Origin: Deltaproteobacteria bacterium
GTDB lineage: Bacteria; Desulfobacterota; Desulfomonilia; Desulfomonilales; Desulfomonilaceae
NCBI GenBank assembly: GCA_016875095.1
Contig: VGSG01000001.1
Span: forward strand, 105,687 to 169,686
Length of the DNA stretch: 64,000 nt
Direction of reading: 5' to 3'
How positions within the stretch are numbered: the first letter of the stretch is position 1; each line of letters opens with the position of its first letter. The position numbers and the translations under genes were made by a program. Below are positions 1 through 8,511 of the stretch, piece by piece. Below the pieces are notes generated by a model that saw nothing but the letters and a program-made list of their open reading frames with translations, did not search any database and was not told where the DNA came from.

Positions 1-729
1 CGGTGGGTCCCAAACTTTCCCGCGTACATAAACCGGGATTCGATCCACGGAAGCCGCAGCGCCTTTCTCATCCCACGGGAGCGCGTCCATCCATTTAAGG
101 TGGTCCTCGCGAGGCGCTCTGAGCGATGACCCGATCAAAAGCTGCGCCTTAGCCGCGGTCCAGACCGAAGGGTTGGTCCGATGCAGGTCGTACGCTTCTC
201 TGAGCCTGGCCCTGCTCCGGTTATACAAGCGAATGCTCTCTCCCAGGTCTTGTGTGTTTGCGGACTTCCCGGAGAGCTTGGCCATTGACTCAAAGAGGCG
301 GGAAAACTCGGCCGCCAAATAAGTCCGCACTCCCGGATAATCGAGGCGCTTGGGCATCCTGAGGAGTTCGTTGGCCATATTGGGGAATTGCAAGTTCCAA
401 ATATGGAAGAGATTCCTGGTCGTATCACAGACGTAGGGGATCACCATCCCGTCCAGGACATTCAAATCGCCGCGCAGTCGCATTTCCATCGCGCCCAATG
501 CATGACTGCACGTGTAGGATGGAATGAGCGCCTGCGCATGGGATGCCTGAACACCGCCCCCCTCGATAGCGACCGGGAACAAGCCGGCCCCATGCAGTAT
601 TTCCTCCGGCACATCCGGGAGCAGATGCCCCATTACCTTTCGTCCGCTTTTCTTCTTCCAGGCCGCGACATGGTCCCAGGGGGCCTGCATGACCTCCCGG
701 AATGGTTTCCACGGATCTGCAACGCTCAT
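1..729 (-). CDS. 2-hydroxyacyl-CoA dehydratase / benzoyl-CoA reductase-type subunit (HgdB/BcrB family), partial
   Basis: I translated this from the minus strand. The frame is open from an ATG at 729 to the window edge (243 codons, no stop), so the C-terminus is missing. A clear AAGGAG lies 5 nt before the ATG. The N-terminal part reads LPDVPEEILHGAGLFPVAI, typical of the 2-hydroxyglutaryl-CoA dehydratase D-component family: a substrate-binding [4Fe-4S] subunit that works with an ATP-dependent activator in dehydration of 2-hydroxyacyl-CoAs or reduction of benzoyl-CoA. Cys residues compatible with cluster ligation occur in YTCSHALG and VIPYVCDTTRN. Seen: the motifs. Known: the family role. Inferred: a place in anaerobic amino-acid or aromatic acid degradation. 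The exact substrate cannot be told from this fragment. Partner genes would lie left of the window. Confidence 0.85.
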   Translation of the reverse strand, partial: MSVADPWKPFREVMQAPWDHVAAWKKKSGRKVMGHLLPDVPEEILHGAGLFPVAIEGGGVQASHAQALIPSYTCSHALGAMEMRLRGDLNVLDGMVIPYVCDTTRNLFHIWNLQFPNMANELLRMPKRLDYPGVRTYLAAEFSRLFESMAKLSGKSANTQDLGESIRLYNRSRARLREAYDLHRTNPSVWTAAKAQLLIGSSLRAPREDHLKWMDALPWDEKGAAASVDRIPVYVRGKVWDPP

Positions 730-924
730 TTGATCTCCTTCGCGCCTCTCGTCAGACAACGTGATGCCGTAATTTGCTCGAAGGCTTATTCTCTTGTTTC
801 TGTCGATCCTATGTAGCTCATAGGCTCTTGCGAATACAAGCTCTCACGCGGCCAAAGGTCTGCGCTCGCAAGGAGGCGTTTCTTGAAGGTTTTCCCCTGC
901 CGCGTTTCAGGAAACGAACACCTA

Positions 925-1689
925 TCATGAATTCGCCAAGGCGCCTCCGTCCACGTATAGAGTGGTTCCGTTAATAAAATTTGCCGCGTCCGAGCAAAGA
1001 AAGAGCACAGCGCCCACGATATCTTCAGGTTCGGCCAAGCGTCCTTGCGGGATTCGCGCCGCAAGTTGGCTGTGCATTTCCGGGTTGCTCCAGAGAGGCT
1101 TGCTGAAGTCCGTCTTGGTCATCGCGGGCCCTACGGCGTTCACATTGATGTTGAACGGGGCCCACTCCACAGCCATACACATGGTAAGCATCTTCAAAGC
1201 TGCTTTGCTGGCAAAGTAAACTCCCATGAACGGGCCGCCGCGCTCCGCTCCGACCGTGGTGATGTTCACGATCTTGCCGCCGCCTTTCCCCATCATTACT
1301 TTCGCAGCGGCCCTGCTCAAGAGCAATGGTGCCTTCACGTTTACCTGAAAGATCTTGTCGATGCCGTCCTCGCGTATGTCCATGAGCGGCCGAAGCACGC
1401 TCCTTGCCGCGTTGTTCACCACGATATCGACGGTTCCGAAGTCTTCCAGCGTCGTGGCGAGCAAGGCTTCGCTCTCTTCCGGTTTGCTCAGGTCAGTGAC
1501 CCGCGCGGCGGCTTGACCGCCTTTTTGCTGAATTTCCGCCACGGTGCTCTCGAGCTCAGGGCCTGTGCGGGACGCAACCATCACCTTCGCGCCCGCTTCT
1601 GCCAGCCCCAAGGCGATGGCTCTGCCAATGCCCTTCCCACCGCCGGTGACAATGGCCACCTTTCCGGTCAAGTCCGGTTTGTCGCCCAT
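925..1689 (-). CDS. Short-chain dehydrogenase/reductase (SDR), classical FabG-like
   Basis: A 254-residue classical SDR. The N-terminal Rossmann motif TGGGKGIG binds NAD(P), NNAAR follows the fourth strand, and the catalytic YFASK (Y-x3-K) is present. The residue 13 before the Tyr, usually Ser, is Thr (NITTVGAERGG), an unusual but conservative change. The C-terminus ends YVDGGAL, as in many FabG/gluconate 5-dehydrogenase relatives. I chose the ATG at 1689 because GGGAGG lies 9 nt upstream; an ATG at 1698 touches the SD sequence directly and is less likely. It follows the partial HgdB-like gene by about 195 bp on the same strand. Substrate unknown; 3-oxo/3-hydroxyacyl or sugar alcohol oxidoreduction are both possible. 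Confidence 0.9.
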   Translation of the reverse strand: MGDKPDLTGKVAIVTGGGKGIGRAIALGLAEAGAKVMVASRTGPELESTVAEIQQKGGQAAARVTDLSKPEESEALLATTLEDFGTVDIVVNNAARSVLRPLMDIREDGIDKIFQVNVKAPLLLSRAAAKVMMGKGGGKIVNITTVGAERGGPFMGVYFASKAALKMLTMCMAVEWAPFNINVNAVGPAMTKTDFSKPLWSNPEMHSQLAARIPQGRLAEPEDIVGAVLFLCSDAANFINGTTLYVDGGALANS

Positions 1690-1769
1690 TTCCCGCATCC
1701 TCCCTACGTGTTCATTATAACCGTCAAAGAATCTACTAGGTTTTCCGGATAATTCTGTAAAGGACTTTG

Positions 1770-1895
1770 AAAATCCTCCCTCGCCCCCTTTTAGAAAGAG
1801 AAAGCGGGGTTCCTCGAGGTTCCCCTTTTCTAAAGGGAGGTTCCGCAGAGTCCCCCTTTTCTAAAGGAAGATACAGGGGGATTTTTTCCAGACCC
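1770..1895. repeat. Cluster of CCCCCTTTTCTAAAGGG-type palindromic repeats
   Basis: The gap between the SDR and EF-G genes holds three degenerate copies of a short palindromic unit close to CCCCTTTTCTAAAGGG, near 1788, 1825 and 1852, the last followed by GATACAGGGGGATTTTTT. The same unit occurs in the opposite orientation at 9590-9660 upstream of tRNA-Leu(GAG). This looks like an interspersed intergenic repeat rather than a coding region; small open frames across it are repeat artefacts. Confidence 0.7.
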
Positions 1896-1967
1896 CTCCA
1901 CCGTGAAATTCTAGGCATTTCCAAACACTCCCGGGGGCCGCCTCGATGCGCCGTTTCCTGGGTTCAG

Positions 1968-3998
1968 TCACGTCTTCGCGTCATAATGCGAATACTGCAT
2001 GGTGAATATCCCACGGCCCTGACTGAGTGACCGCAACGCGGTGGAGTATCCGAACATAGTCGCCAGAGGAGCCACTGCTCGCAGGACAGCGGTCTTGCCC
2101 CTCGGGGTGACACCCTCCAGCCTTCCTTTGCGCGCATTGAGGTCCGCGATCACCTCGCCCATGGATTCCTCGGGAACGATCACTTCTATCCTCATGAAAG
2201 GCTCCAGGAGCACGGGCGCAGCCTTTTCGCACGCCTCCTTGCACGCCTGTGACGCGGCGACCTTCAGACCCAGGCCGGTCATGGATTCCCAGTTTTCCCC
2301 GAGGCCCACAAGGGTCACGAGCACGTCCGCCACCTCGTTTCCTGCAAGCGGACCGGCCAGCATAGCTTCTCGGGCCCCCTGCTCCACGTATTGAATCACG
2401 TCTTCAGGCATATCCGTTACTACGAGCCCCGGTCTGAACGAAATGCCTTCTCCGCGAGCCGCCGGAGTCACATCGAGGGTAACTTCGCCCACGTGTCGCA
2501 CATCATGTATTTCTCGGTCGAAGCGAACTGTGGCTCGGGCTTGGCTCTGAATAGATTCCTTGTACACCACCTGCGGTTTGCCCGTCACCACTTCCAGATT
2601 GTGTTCCCGCTTCAGTCTATCGATGATGATCTCCAGATGCAATTCCCCCATGCCGGATATGAGCATCTGGCCGGTATCCTCATTTTCGCTGTATGTGAAG
2701 GTGGGGTCTTCCGTCGTGAGCTTGTCGAGACAGTCCATGAGCTTTTCCTGATCTCCCCGCGTCTTCGGCTCAATCGCGATGGAGATAACAGGCACGTACG
2801 CGGCTAGGGATTCAAGCACCACAGGAGCCGCAGGATCGGTAAGGGTGTCGCCGGTCCTGGCTTCCTTCAAGCCCACGGCAAGGGCGATGCTGCCCGCGGG
2901 CGCGGACTTGATCTTTTCTCGCTTATTGGCATGCATCAGGAAGAGGCGCGCGACGCGTTCCTTAATGGCTCTCGTGGCGTTGAAAGTCTCTGATTCCGCA
3001 TGAAGCTCGCCGGAATAAACACGGAGATACGTTGCCTTGCGGCCTTGATCCATAATCACTTTGAAGGCAAAGGCGCACAACGGGGCCTTGATCTTAGGCT
3101 CACGGATCTCCTTTTCGCCGGTCTCGGGATTGATCCCCATGACCGGAGGGACTTCAAGAGGCGATGGCAGATAGTCCACCACCGCGTCGATCACCGGTTG
3201 CACCCCTTGGTTCTTCAGGGCTGAACCGCAGAGGACCGGTACGAGCCGATTATTGATGGTCCCCATTCGCAACCCTTTCCTGATCTGCGCTTCGTCCAGA
3301 TCGTCGTGGTCCAGGTAAAGCTCCAATAGCTCTTCATCCATTTCCGCGACGGATTCGAGCATCGTTCTTCGCGCAGACCGGGCCTCTTCGAGGTAATCCG
3401 CGGGAATATCCCCGTATTCATAGGTCTGGCCCTGATCGGACGCATCCCACACAATGCTTTGCATGCGAATCAAATCAATGACGGCAAGGAAAGCCTCACC
3501 CGCAAAGATAGGAATTTGGATGGGGACCGGGTTGGCGCCAAGCTTCTCGCGCATCATGGAAACTGCGCGCGGGAAATTGGCTCCGATCCGGTCGAGCTTA
3601 TTAACAAAAGCGATGCGAGGCACGCGGTATCGTTCCGCCTGATGCCAAACGGTTTCCGTCTGAGGTTCGACGCCGCCCACAGCGCAAATAACCGCCACCA
3701 CGCCGTCAAGCACCCTGAGACAGCGTTCCACTTCAATGGTGAAATCCACGTGCCCTGGGGTATCAATCAGGTGAATCTCGTGATTCCGATATGTAAAGGT
3801 AGTGGCCGCGGACGTGATCGTTATGCCGCGTTCCTGTTCCTGGGGCATGTAATCCATGGTGGCCGATCCGTCGTCCACCTCGCCGATCCGGTGGATTTTC
3901 CGCGTGTAGAAGAGAATCCTTTCCGTCAACGTGGTTTTGCCCGCGTCGATGTGCGCGGTTATTCCGATGTTCCTGATTTTTGACAGGTTTTGCGTCAC
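1968..3998 (-). CDS. fusA: Elongation factor G family GTPase
   Basis: A 676-residue translational GTPase. The G domain shows AHIDAGKTT (P-loop), RGITI (switch I), DTPGHVDF (G3) and NKLD (G4). Domains II-V follow, ending in the EF-G-type [16 protein letters not shown] segment. EF-G drives ribosomal translocation and, with RRF, recycling. The reading frame extends upstream to 4202, but homologous sequence begins at [15 protein letters not shown], so I take the GTG at 3998, preceded by AGAGG. It stands alone: no rpsL, rpsG or tuf nearby, unlike the canonical str operon. It may therefore be a second EF-G paralogue (recycling or stress type) rather than the main translocase. The gene symbol is given by family only. 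Confidence 0.88.
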   Translation of the reverse strand: MTQNLSKIRNIGITAHIDAGKTTLTERILFYTRKIHRIGEVDDGSATMDYMPQEQERGITITSAATTFTYRNHEIHLIDTPGHVDFTIEVERCLRVLDGVVAVICAVGGVEPQTETVWHQAERYRVPRIAFVNKLDRIGANFPRAVSMMREKLGANPVPIQIPIFAGEAFLAVIDLIRMQSIVWDASDQGQTYEYGDIPADYLEEARSARRTMLESVAEMDEELLELYLDHDDLDEAQIRKGLRMGTINNRLVPVLCGSALKNQGVQPVIDAVVDYLPSPLEVPPVMGINPETGEKEIREPKIKAPLCAFAFKVIMDQGRKATYLRVYSGELHAESETFNATRAIKERVARLFLMHANKREKIKSAPAGSIALAVGLKEARTGDTLTDPAAPVVLESLAAYVPVISIAIEPKTRGDQEKLMDCLDKLTTEDPTFTYSENEDTGQMLISGMGELHLEIIIDRLKREHNLEVVTGKPQVVYKESIQSQARATVRFDREIHDVRHVGEVTLDVTPAARGEGISFRPGLVVTDMPEDVIQYVEQGAREAMLAGPLAGNEVADVLVTLVGLGENWESMTGLGLKVAASQACKEACEKAAPVLLEPFMRIEVIVPEESMGEVIADLNARKGRLEGVTPRGKTAVLRAVAPLATMFGYSTALRSLSQGRGIFTMQYSHYDAKT

Positions 3999-4192
3999 AA
4001 CGGCCTCTGGTACGGGTGGCTTGAGGGCCCGATTTGTCCGGGTGTGAGGAGAATTGCTTTGTTTTAAACGACATGCGACGAGGTTGTCAAGGCGGTTAAT
4101 GCTTGAATATGGTTTGCTTTTTCGATTGTCGCGTGGTACGCTTGCCGTAAAATCGAGCCGGAAAGCAGTATAATCCGCGGTGGAGGCTTCCC

Positions 4193-4489
4193 ATGGAAAC
4201 AATGGCGCGCTTCTTCGACTGGATCAACCGGTTGTTCGGAGTTGAGAGCGGGGGGGAACTCCTGTTCCATCCGGTCTTCATCGGATTCTTCATTGTTGCC
4301 TTTGTCTATTGTCTCATAAAGGGCTGGAAATACTCCGCGCTGACGGTATTCAGCTTCATGGGCGGCGCTTTGATCTTTTCGTACCTTTATCCTGAAGACA
4401 GTTCGAATCTAGGCGATCTGCTATTCTTTCTCGGCGCTATGGGCGCCTTGGCTTTGTTCGTGGTATATTTGGGATTTATTCGGGAATGA
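4193..4489 (+). CDS. Small inner-membrane protein, unknown function
   Basis: A 98-residue protein with three hydrophobic segments: [36 protein letters not shown] and a C-terminal [20 protein letters not shown] short amphipathic N-terminus ([13 protein letters not shown]) precedes them. GGTGGAGG lies 6-7 nt before the ATG at 4193. I do not recognise a family. The gene is divergent from the EF-G gene; their 5' ends are about 195 bp apart. The hydrophobic pattern and good ribosome-binding site argue it is real; function cannot be assigned. Confidence 0.65.
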   Translation: METMARFFDWINRLFGVESGGELLFHPVFIGFFIVAFVYCLIKGWKYSALTVFSFMGGALIFSYLYPEDSSNLGDLLFFLGAMGALALFVVYLGFIRE

Positions 4490-4619
4490 TCTGCCCATCG
4501 TTTGCGGGGGCTACCCGCGTCGTGGGTGGCTGTAGATAGGGAACCCTCGTTGCGCTCAAGGATGCTAGCCGGTCGGATCGTCATCCACGATGCTCCTAGG
4601 CCATAGATGTTGCCGTCTC

Positions 4620-5081
4620 ATGCCGTACCTTGTTGATGGAAACAACGTCATGGCGCAGGGCGCGGAATGGCGCCAGGACAAGGTCAAAGCTCGTCGCTGC
4701 CTCATTCAGGAACTCGCGCAATTTGTCGCGGCGCATAGAGTGAAGCTGAAGGTAGTGTTTGATGGCGCGCCTGATGACCGGTTTCCCGAGGACACGCGGT
4801 TCAAAGGCGTACACATCTTCTACTCAAAGCCGGGGAGCAGCGCTGACGATCGGATCATGGATTTGGTCCGGAAGTCCTCTCACAAGCGAGACCTGATCGT
4901 GGTCACGTCGGACAAGCCTTTGGGCTCGTACGCAAACCGCCACGGAGCGCGTGTTATCCAGTCAAGGGCATTCAGACAGATGCTCGATGAGGCCGGTCAA
5001 GCGCAGCAGGGCAAACCAAGTGAAAACCAGCCTGTAAACCTCGACGAATGGCTAGACTACTTTGGCGGCTCCGACACATGA
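4620..5081 (+). CDS. YacP-like NYN-domain RNase
   Basis: A 153-residue protein starting MPYLVDGNNVM, the hallmark first strand of the YacP/Rae1-type NYN (PIN-like) nuclease fold. Further acidic residues follow at VVFDGAPDDRF, SADDRIMDLV and VVTSDKPLG, arranged as the metal-binding pocket of the family. Relatives cut mRNA, in Bacillus within the ribosomal A site. I took the internal ATG at 4620 because homology starts there, not the in-frame ATG at 4590. The downstream pgeF-like gene starts about 20 nt after the stop (or overlaps it if its upstream start is used), so the two are probably co-transcribed. Confidence 0.85.
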   Translation: MPYLVDGNNVMAQGAEWRQDKVKARRCLIQELAQFVAAHRVKLKVVFDGAPDDRFPEDTRFKGVHIFYSKPGSSADDRIMDLVRKSSHKRDLIVVTSDKPLGSYANRHGARVIQSRAFRQMLDEAGQAQQGKPSENQPVNLDEWLDYFGGSDT

Positions 5082-5103
5082 CGAACGAGGCGCTTCATCA
5101 TTC

Positions 5104-5958
5104 ATGAAAGAAACTCAACTCTCTTTTCGGTATCTCTCTTCCGCAACCCCTCCCTTGCTCACTCTTGCCGGCCTGGAGTCCTTTGACGCCCTCGCTGCGT
5201 TCTCGCTAAGGGCGGACCTCAGCACGGCTCTCGAAGAGGAAGTCGCGCACGAACTGGAGTTGCAAAGGAGGGATTTTGCATTCGCCAATCAAATTCATGG
5301 CGATCGGGTGGCAATCTTGGACCGCGCGCCGGATGTCCCGCCTTCTGTTGACGCGCTCATTGCGGCGAGGCCCGGAATATTCCCCGCGGTACAAACCGCA
5401 GACTGCCTGCCGATTCTTCTGTTGGACCCGGTTCATCGTGTTACAGCAGCCATACACGCAGGCTGGAAGAGCACGGTTCTCCGCATCACTCGCAAGGTGC
5501 TCCGGCTATTGAACGGTGAATTCGGAACCGACTCGTCGGACCTCATCGCCTTTATGGGGCCGGCAATCGGCACGTGCTGCTACGAGGTCGATGCGGCAGT
5601 GCTCGAACCTTTTCGGAAAAATGCGCCATCTGCAAGCCGATTCATCGTGACCCACGAAGAGTTGAAATCGCGCCATGGCGCAGTAGGTGAGAATGATGGC
5701 TCATCGAGGACTCTTGGTATCTTAAGTCGCGGCCTAAACCGCAAGCCCATACCTCCCACCAGGCCGGGAAATCAGAGTTTCCGAATCGACCTGGCGGGGG
5801 TTAATCATTTTGAGCTGGTCCTGGGCGGCGTTTCCGAGCAGAGTATCTACCACAGCGGCCTCTGCACCGCGTGCTACCCTCAGCTCTTCTACTCATACCG
5901 CAGAGATAGCGGCCAACCCGGTCGCCATATTGCGGTTGCGGGCTTCAGAGTTCGTTAG
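5104..5958 (+). CDS. pgeF: PgeF/YfiH (LACC1-type) multicopper-like purine nucleoside phosphorylase / peptidoglycan editing factor
   Basis: A 284-residue member of the DUF152/YfiH family. Signature motifs are FANQIHGDRV, VQTADCLPILL, AAIHAGWKST, GPAIGTCCYEV and the C-terminal CTACYPQLFYSYRRD; the conserved His and Cys residues form the Zn-binding active site. Family members act as purine nucleoside phosphorylase/adenosine deaminase, and E. coli YfiH corrects misincorporated residues in peptidoglycan. I favour the ATG at 5104; an in-frame start at 5062 would overlap the upstream YacP-like gene by 20 nt. Between FIVTHEELKSR and the C-terminal motifs there is a low-complexity insertion (about residues 190-220). 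It converges on the macrodomain gene with only 2 nt between stops. Confidence 0.88.
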   Translation: MKETQLSFRYLSSATPPLLTLAGLESFDALAAFSLRADLSTALEEEVAHELELQRRDFAFANQIHGDRVAILDRAPDVPPSVDALIAARPGIFPAVQTADCLPILLLDPVHRVTAAIHAGWKSTVLRITRKVLRLLNGEFGTDSSDLIAFMGPAIGTCCYEVDAAVLEPFRKNAPSASRFIVTHEELKSRHGAVGENDGSSRTLGILSRGLNRKPIPPTRPGNQSFRIDLAGVNHFELVLGGVSEQSIYHSGLCTACYPQLFYSYRRDSGQPGRHIAVAGFRVR

Positions 5959-5960
5959 AG

Positions 5961-6476
5961 CTATTTCAGGCTGTCGAGAGTCCGCTTATACACGGCCAGA
6001 TCGTGTTCGGAGAAGAGGACGAAGTAAACTTTTTCGATCTCGGGAATTTGCTTCAGTTGCTCCAAGCTCGTTCCCAGGGCAATCTTTGCAGCATCCTCAA
6101 TCGGATATCCATAAGCTCCCGTGCTGATGGAAGGGAACGCGAGTGTCTTGAGTCTGTGCTGCTTTGCTAGTTCAAAGCAGCTTCGGTAGCACCTCGCGAG
6201 GAGCTGTGGTTCCCCCGACGCGCCGCCCCGGTAGATGGGCCCGACAGTGTGAATCACGTGCGCAGCGGGCAATTTGTAGCCTTTGGTGATCTTAGCCTGG
6301 CCCGTTTCGCATCCTCCCAGCGTACGGCACTCGACCAGCAGCTCAGGGCCGGCCCCTCTGTGGATGGCGCCATCAACTCCACCTCCCCCCAGAAGGCTCT
6401 TGTTGGCCGCGTTGACGATAGCATCCACAGCCATTTTCGTGATGTCGCCTCGCGCCAGCTCCATCTTCTCTTTCAT
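5961..6476 (-). CDS. Macrodomain protein (ADP-ribose / O-acetyl-ADP-ribose deacetylase, YmdB/MacroD type)
   Basis: 171 residues forming a single macrodomain. The ADP-ribose-binding signature [23 protein letters not shown] is complete (binding Asn and Asp plus the glycine loop), and the second substrate loop reads [12 protein letters not shown]. Relatives hydrolyse O-acetyl-ADP-ribose or remove ADP-ribose from protein or nucleic acid. It converges with pgeF. Of note, an ART-like domain occurs in the protein at 36943-38613; a functional link is speculation only. Confidence 0.93.
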   Translation of the reverse strand: MKEKMELARGDITKMAVDAIVNAANKSLLGGGGVDGAIHRGAGPELLVECRTLGGCETGQAKITKGYKLPAAHVIHTVGPIYRGGASGEPQLLARCYRSCFELAKQHRLKTLAFPSISTGAYGYPIEDAAKIALGTSLEQLKQIPEIEKVYFVLFSEHDLAVYKRTLDSLK

Positions 6477-6650
6477 GACTCTCCCTCCACGGCGCTAATA
6501 GGAACAATGGTAACCCGCGTTGAGCCCATTGTGAAGGGTTGAATTTGCGCGCAGCTTGTCGGTCTTCGGGGAAACGCGCGGCCGAACGGGAATTGCTTCC
6601 GAGAAACGCTATATCCCGAGAAGCTCGTAGAGGCGCAGTCAAAATAAGCG

Positions 6651-6696
6651 TTGACAGATGGGGTCACGTATGGTGATTATGTCATTCGCGACATAA
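6651..6696 (+). promoter_or_regulatory. tupA promoter overlapped by a palindromic operator candidate
   Basis: A sigma70-like promoter, TTGACA at 6651-6656 and GATTAT at 6675-6680 (18-nt spacer), lies about 75 nt before the tupA start. A perfect inverted repeat, TTATGTC at 6677-6683 and GACATAA at 6690-6696 with a 6-nt spacer, overlaps the -10 element and the start site. This is the usual place for a repressor operator. The half-site CGTTATGTC (read on the minus strand) recalls ModE-type sites and suggests a ModE/TunR-like tungstate-responsive regulator. No such regulator is encoded in the window. Confidence 0.6.
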
Positions 6697-6754
6697 CGAC
6701 CCTTGAGAATTCATCACGGTCCTCAAACAAGAGAAAAAGCCCGGAGGTATGATC

Positions 6755-7570
6755 ATGGCCGGACTATGGGTGTGGGTTTGCGCTTTGTTCCTTGTCCTCA
6801 GCATCACGCCCGCCGGTTTCGCGGCCGAGCGGCTGCGAATGGCAACCACGACAAGCACCGAGAATTCGGGCCTCTTGAACGTGCTTCTTCCGCCGTTCGA
6901 AAAGGCCAACAACTGCAAGGTGGATGTGATATCAGTGGGCACCGGAAAGGCGCTCAAGTTGGGAGAAAATGGTGACGTTGACGTGGTTTTCGTTCATTCG
7001 AGGCCGGCTGAAGACAAATTCGTCGCGGAGGGCTTTGGGGTGGATCGGCGAGACGTGATGCACAACGATTTCGTAATCGTGGGCCCGAAAGAAGACCCGG
7101 CCGGGATTAAGAAGGCCAAGACTGCAGCCGAGGCCTTCAAGCTTGTCGCTGATAAGAAGGTCGGCTTCATAAGTCGAGGGGACGATTCCGGCACGCACAA
7201 ACAGGAGAAAATCATCTGGAAAGCCGCGGATATCACACCTTCCGGCGGCTGGTGCGTGGAAGCGGGACAGGGCATGGGCGCAGTGCTCCAGATGGCCTAC
7301 GATAAGAAAGCTTACGCGCTCACAGATCGGGGAACATACGCATCCTATGCGAGCAAGTTAGACCTTGCGATATTGTCCGAGGGTGACAAGGCCCTGCACA
7401 ATGCGTACGGGATCATCGCTGTGAACCCGAAGAAGCACCCGAAAGCGAATTATGCCCTGGCAAAGAAGTTCATCGAGTACCTGACCGGTCCGGAAGGCCA
7501 GGAAGTTATCGCAGGGTACAAGGTCGGCGGGCAACAGCTTTTCTTCCCCGACGTGATTAAGAATCCTTAG
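6755..7570 (+). CDS. tupA: Tungstate ABC transporter, periplasmic binding protein
   Basis: A 271-residue exported protein with a signal peptide (MAGLWVWVCALFLVLSITPA, cleavage near GFA/A). The mature part carries TupA-typical segments: TTTSTENSGLL, DVVFVHSRPAEDKFVAEG, NDFVIVGPKEDPA, GDDSGTHKQE and TDRGTYASY. It binds tungstate in the periplasm and delivers it to TupBC, supplying W for W-pterin enzymes such as aldehyde oxidoreductases or formate dehydrogenases. I use the ATG at 6755 because GGAGG at 6743-6747 is 7 nt away; the ATG at 6749 is only 1 nt from it. A promoter with a palindromic operator lies upstream. The permease gene follows after an unusually long 251-nt gap. Confidence 0.93.
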   Translation: MAGLWVWVCALFLVLSITPAGFAAERLRMATTTSTENSGLLNVLLPPFEKANNCKVDVISVGTGKALKLGENGDVDVVFVHSRPAEDKFVAEGFGVDRRDVMHNDFVIVGPKEDPAGIKKAKTAAEAFKLVADKKVGFISRGDDSGTHKQEKIIWKAADITPSGGWCVEAGQGMGAVLQMAYDKKAYALTDRGTYASYASKLDLAILSEGDKALHNAYGIIAVNPKKHPKANYALAKKFIEYLTGPEGQEVIAGYKVGGQQLFFPDVIKNP

Positions 7571-7681
7571 ATATGAACTGTTATGTCCAGGGAGCCACCA
7601 CGCAACTGCTCGGCTTCGGCGAGCGCTCCGTGGCTTCGCCTCGGAGATAGGCGCCAAGAGCGCATCGTTGCACAATAATGT

Positions 7682-7705
7682 GGAAGGGAGACTCATCTCC
7701 CCTTC
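7682..7705 (+). other. Hairpin in the tupA-tupB gap
   Basis: GAAGGGAG at 7683-7690 pairs with CTCCCCTTC at 7697-7705 with one bulged C. There is no T-run, so it is not a canonical terminator. Placed just after tupA, it could stabilise the binding-protein message or attenuate read-through into tupBC. Inference only. Confidence 0.35.
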
Positions 7706-7790
7706 ACACCTCCCCATACGTAGACCCAAGTCGCGCACTTGGTGTCGAGAGCGTTAATGGGAATGTGGCCAAGCTATCTTGAGCCGCTAC

Positions 7791-7805
7791 ATAGCAGACT
7801 GCTAT
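7791..7805. promoter_or_regulatory. 15-bp perfect palindrome upstream of tupB
   Basis: ATAGCAG-A-CTGCTAT is a perfect palindrome ending 16 nt before the tupB start codon. It could be a second operator or a translation-modulating hairpin; no flanking -35/-10 pair is obvious. Confidence 0.35.
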
Positions 7806-7821
7806 ACATGGTAGGGCGCGA

Positions 7822-8511
7822 GTGTCATTTTTTCTTGATTCACTTCTAGCGGCTTTTCATCTCATCGTCGGATTCGATGCGGAAGTCTACCTCATTGCCT
7901 GGACTTCTCTGAAGGTTTCGCTCGTCGGAGCTTCTCTGGCCTCGCTCACGGGCGTGCCGCTCGGGCTCCTGATCGCATTCACCGAATTTCGGGGTAAGCG
8001 AGGAGTCCTGCTCGCCCTGAACACCTTGATGTCCCTTCCGACTGTGGTGATTGGATTGATATTCTACGGCTTACTGAGCCGGCAGGGCCCGCTCGGTGAC
8101 CTTGGGCTCTTATTTACTCCGGCCGGGGTCAGCTTGGGCCTTTTCTTTCTGGCGTTGCCGCTCATTGCGAACCTCACCATTGCAGCGGCGCACGGCCTGG
8201 ATCCTCGGCTCGCGCTCACGTGCAGAGCGCTGGGAGCCACTCCGCTTCAACAGGCATGGATGATCCTGAAGGAAGCAAGGTTCGCCGTCATCTGCGCAAT
8301 CGCTGTGGGGTTCGGCCGAGTGATATCCGAGGTTGGTGTCGCCATGATGCTGGGCGGCAACATCAGGGGTTTTACACGGACCTTGACCACTGCAATCGCG
8401 CTCGAGACGAGCAAAGGCGAATTCGAGCTTGGGCTGGCGCTTGGCATGTTCCTGCTCATTGTGGCCTTTGGGGTGAACGGGCTGCTTTTCTTGTTCCAGA
8501 GAGCCAAATAA
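7822..8511 (+). CDS. tupB: Tungstate ABC transporter, permease
   Basis: 229 residues with five or six hydrophobic segments and the ABC-permease EAA loop (ALTCRALGATPLQQAWMIL), the coupling helix that docks on the ATPase. The ending GFTRTLTTAIALETSKGEFELGLALG is characteristic of TupB/WtpB-like permeases. The start codon is GTG at 7822 with a weak upstream purine stretch. The stop codon shares one base with the tupC start (TAATG), implying translational coupling. It forms the channel for tungstate across the inner membrane. Confidence 0.93.
   Translation: MSFFLDSLLAAFHLIVGFDAEVYLIAWTSLKVSLVGASLASLTGVPLGLLIAFTEFRGKRGVLLALNTLMSLPTVVIGLIFYGLLSRQGPLGDLGLLFTPAGVSLGLFFLALPLIANLTIAAAHGLDPRLALTCRALGATPLQQAWMILKEARFAVICAIAVGFGRVISEVGVAMMLGGNIRGFTRTLTTAIALETSKGEFELGLALGMFLLIVAFGVNGLLFLFQRAK

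Noticed and set aside
3999..4202. 68-residue N-terminal extension of EF-G
   Set aside because: No EF-G homology upstream of [11 protein letters not shown]; it would also reach into the divergent small membrane protein gene.
6477..6754. Possible Moco/Tuco riboswitch upstream of tupA
   Set aside because: I could not fold the region into the conserved multi-stem motif; a promoter with a protein-operator palindrome explains it better.
8220..8510. N-terminal extension of the tupC frame into tupB
   Set aside because: The extension translates out-of-frame tupB sequence; the coupled ATG at 8511 fits homology.
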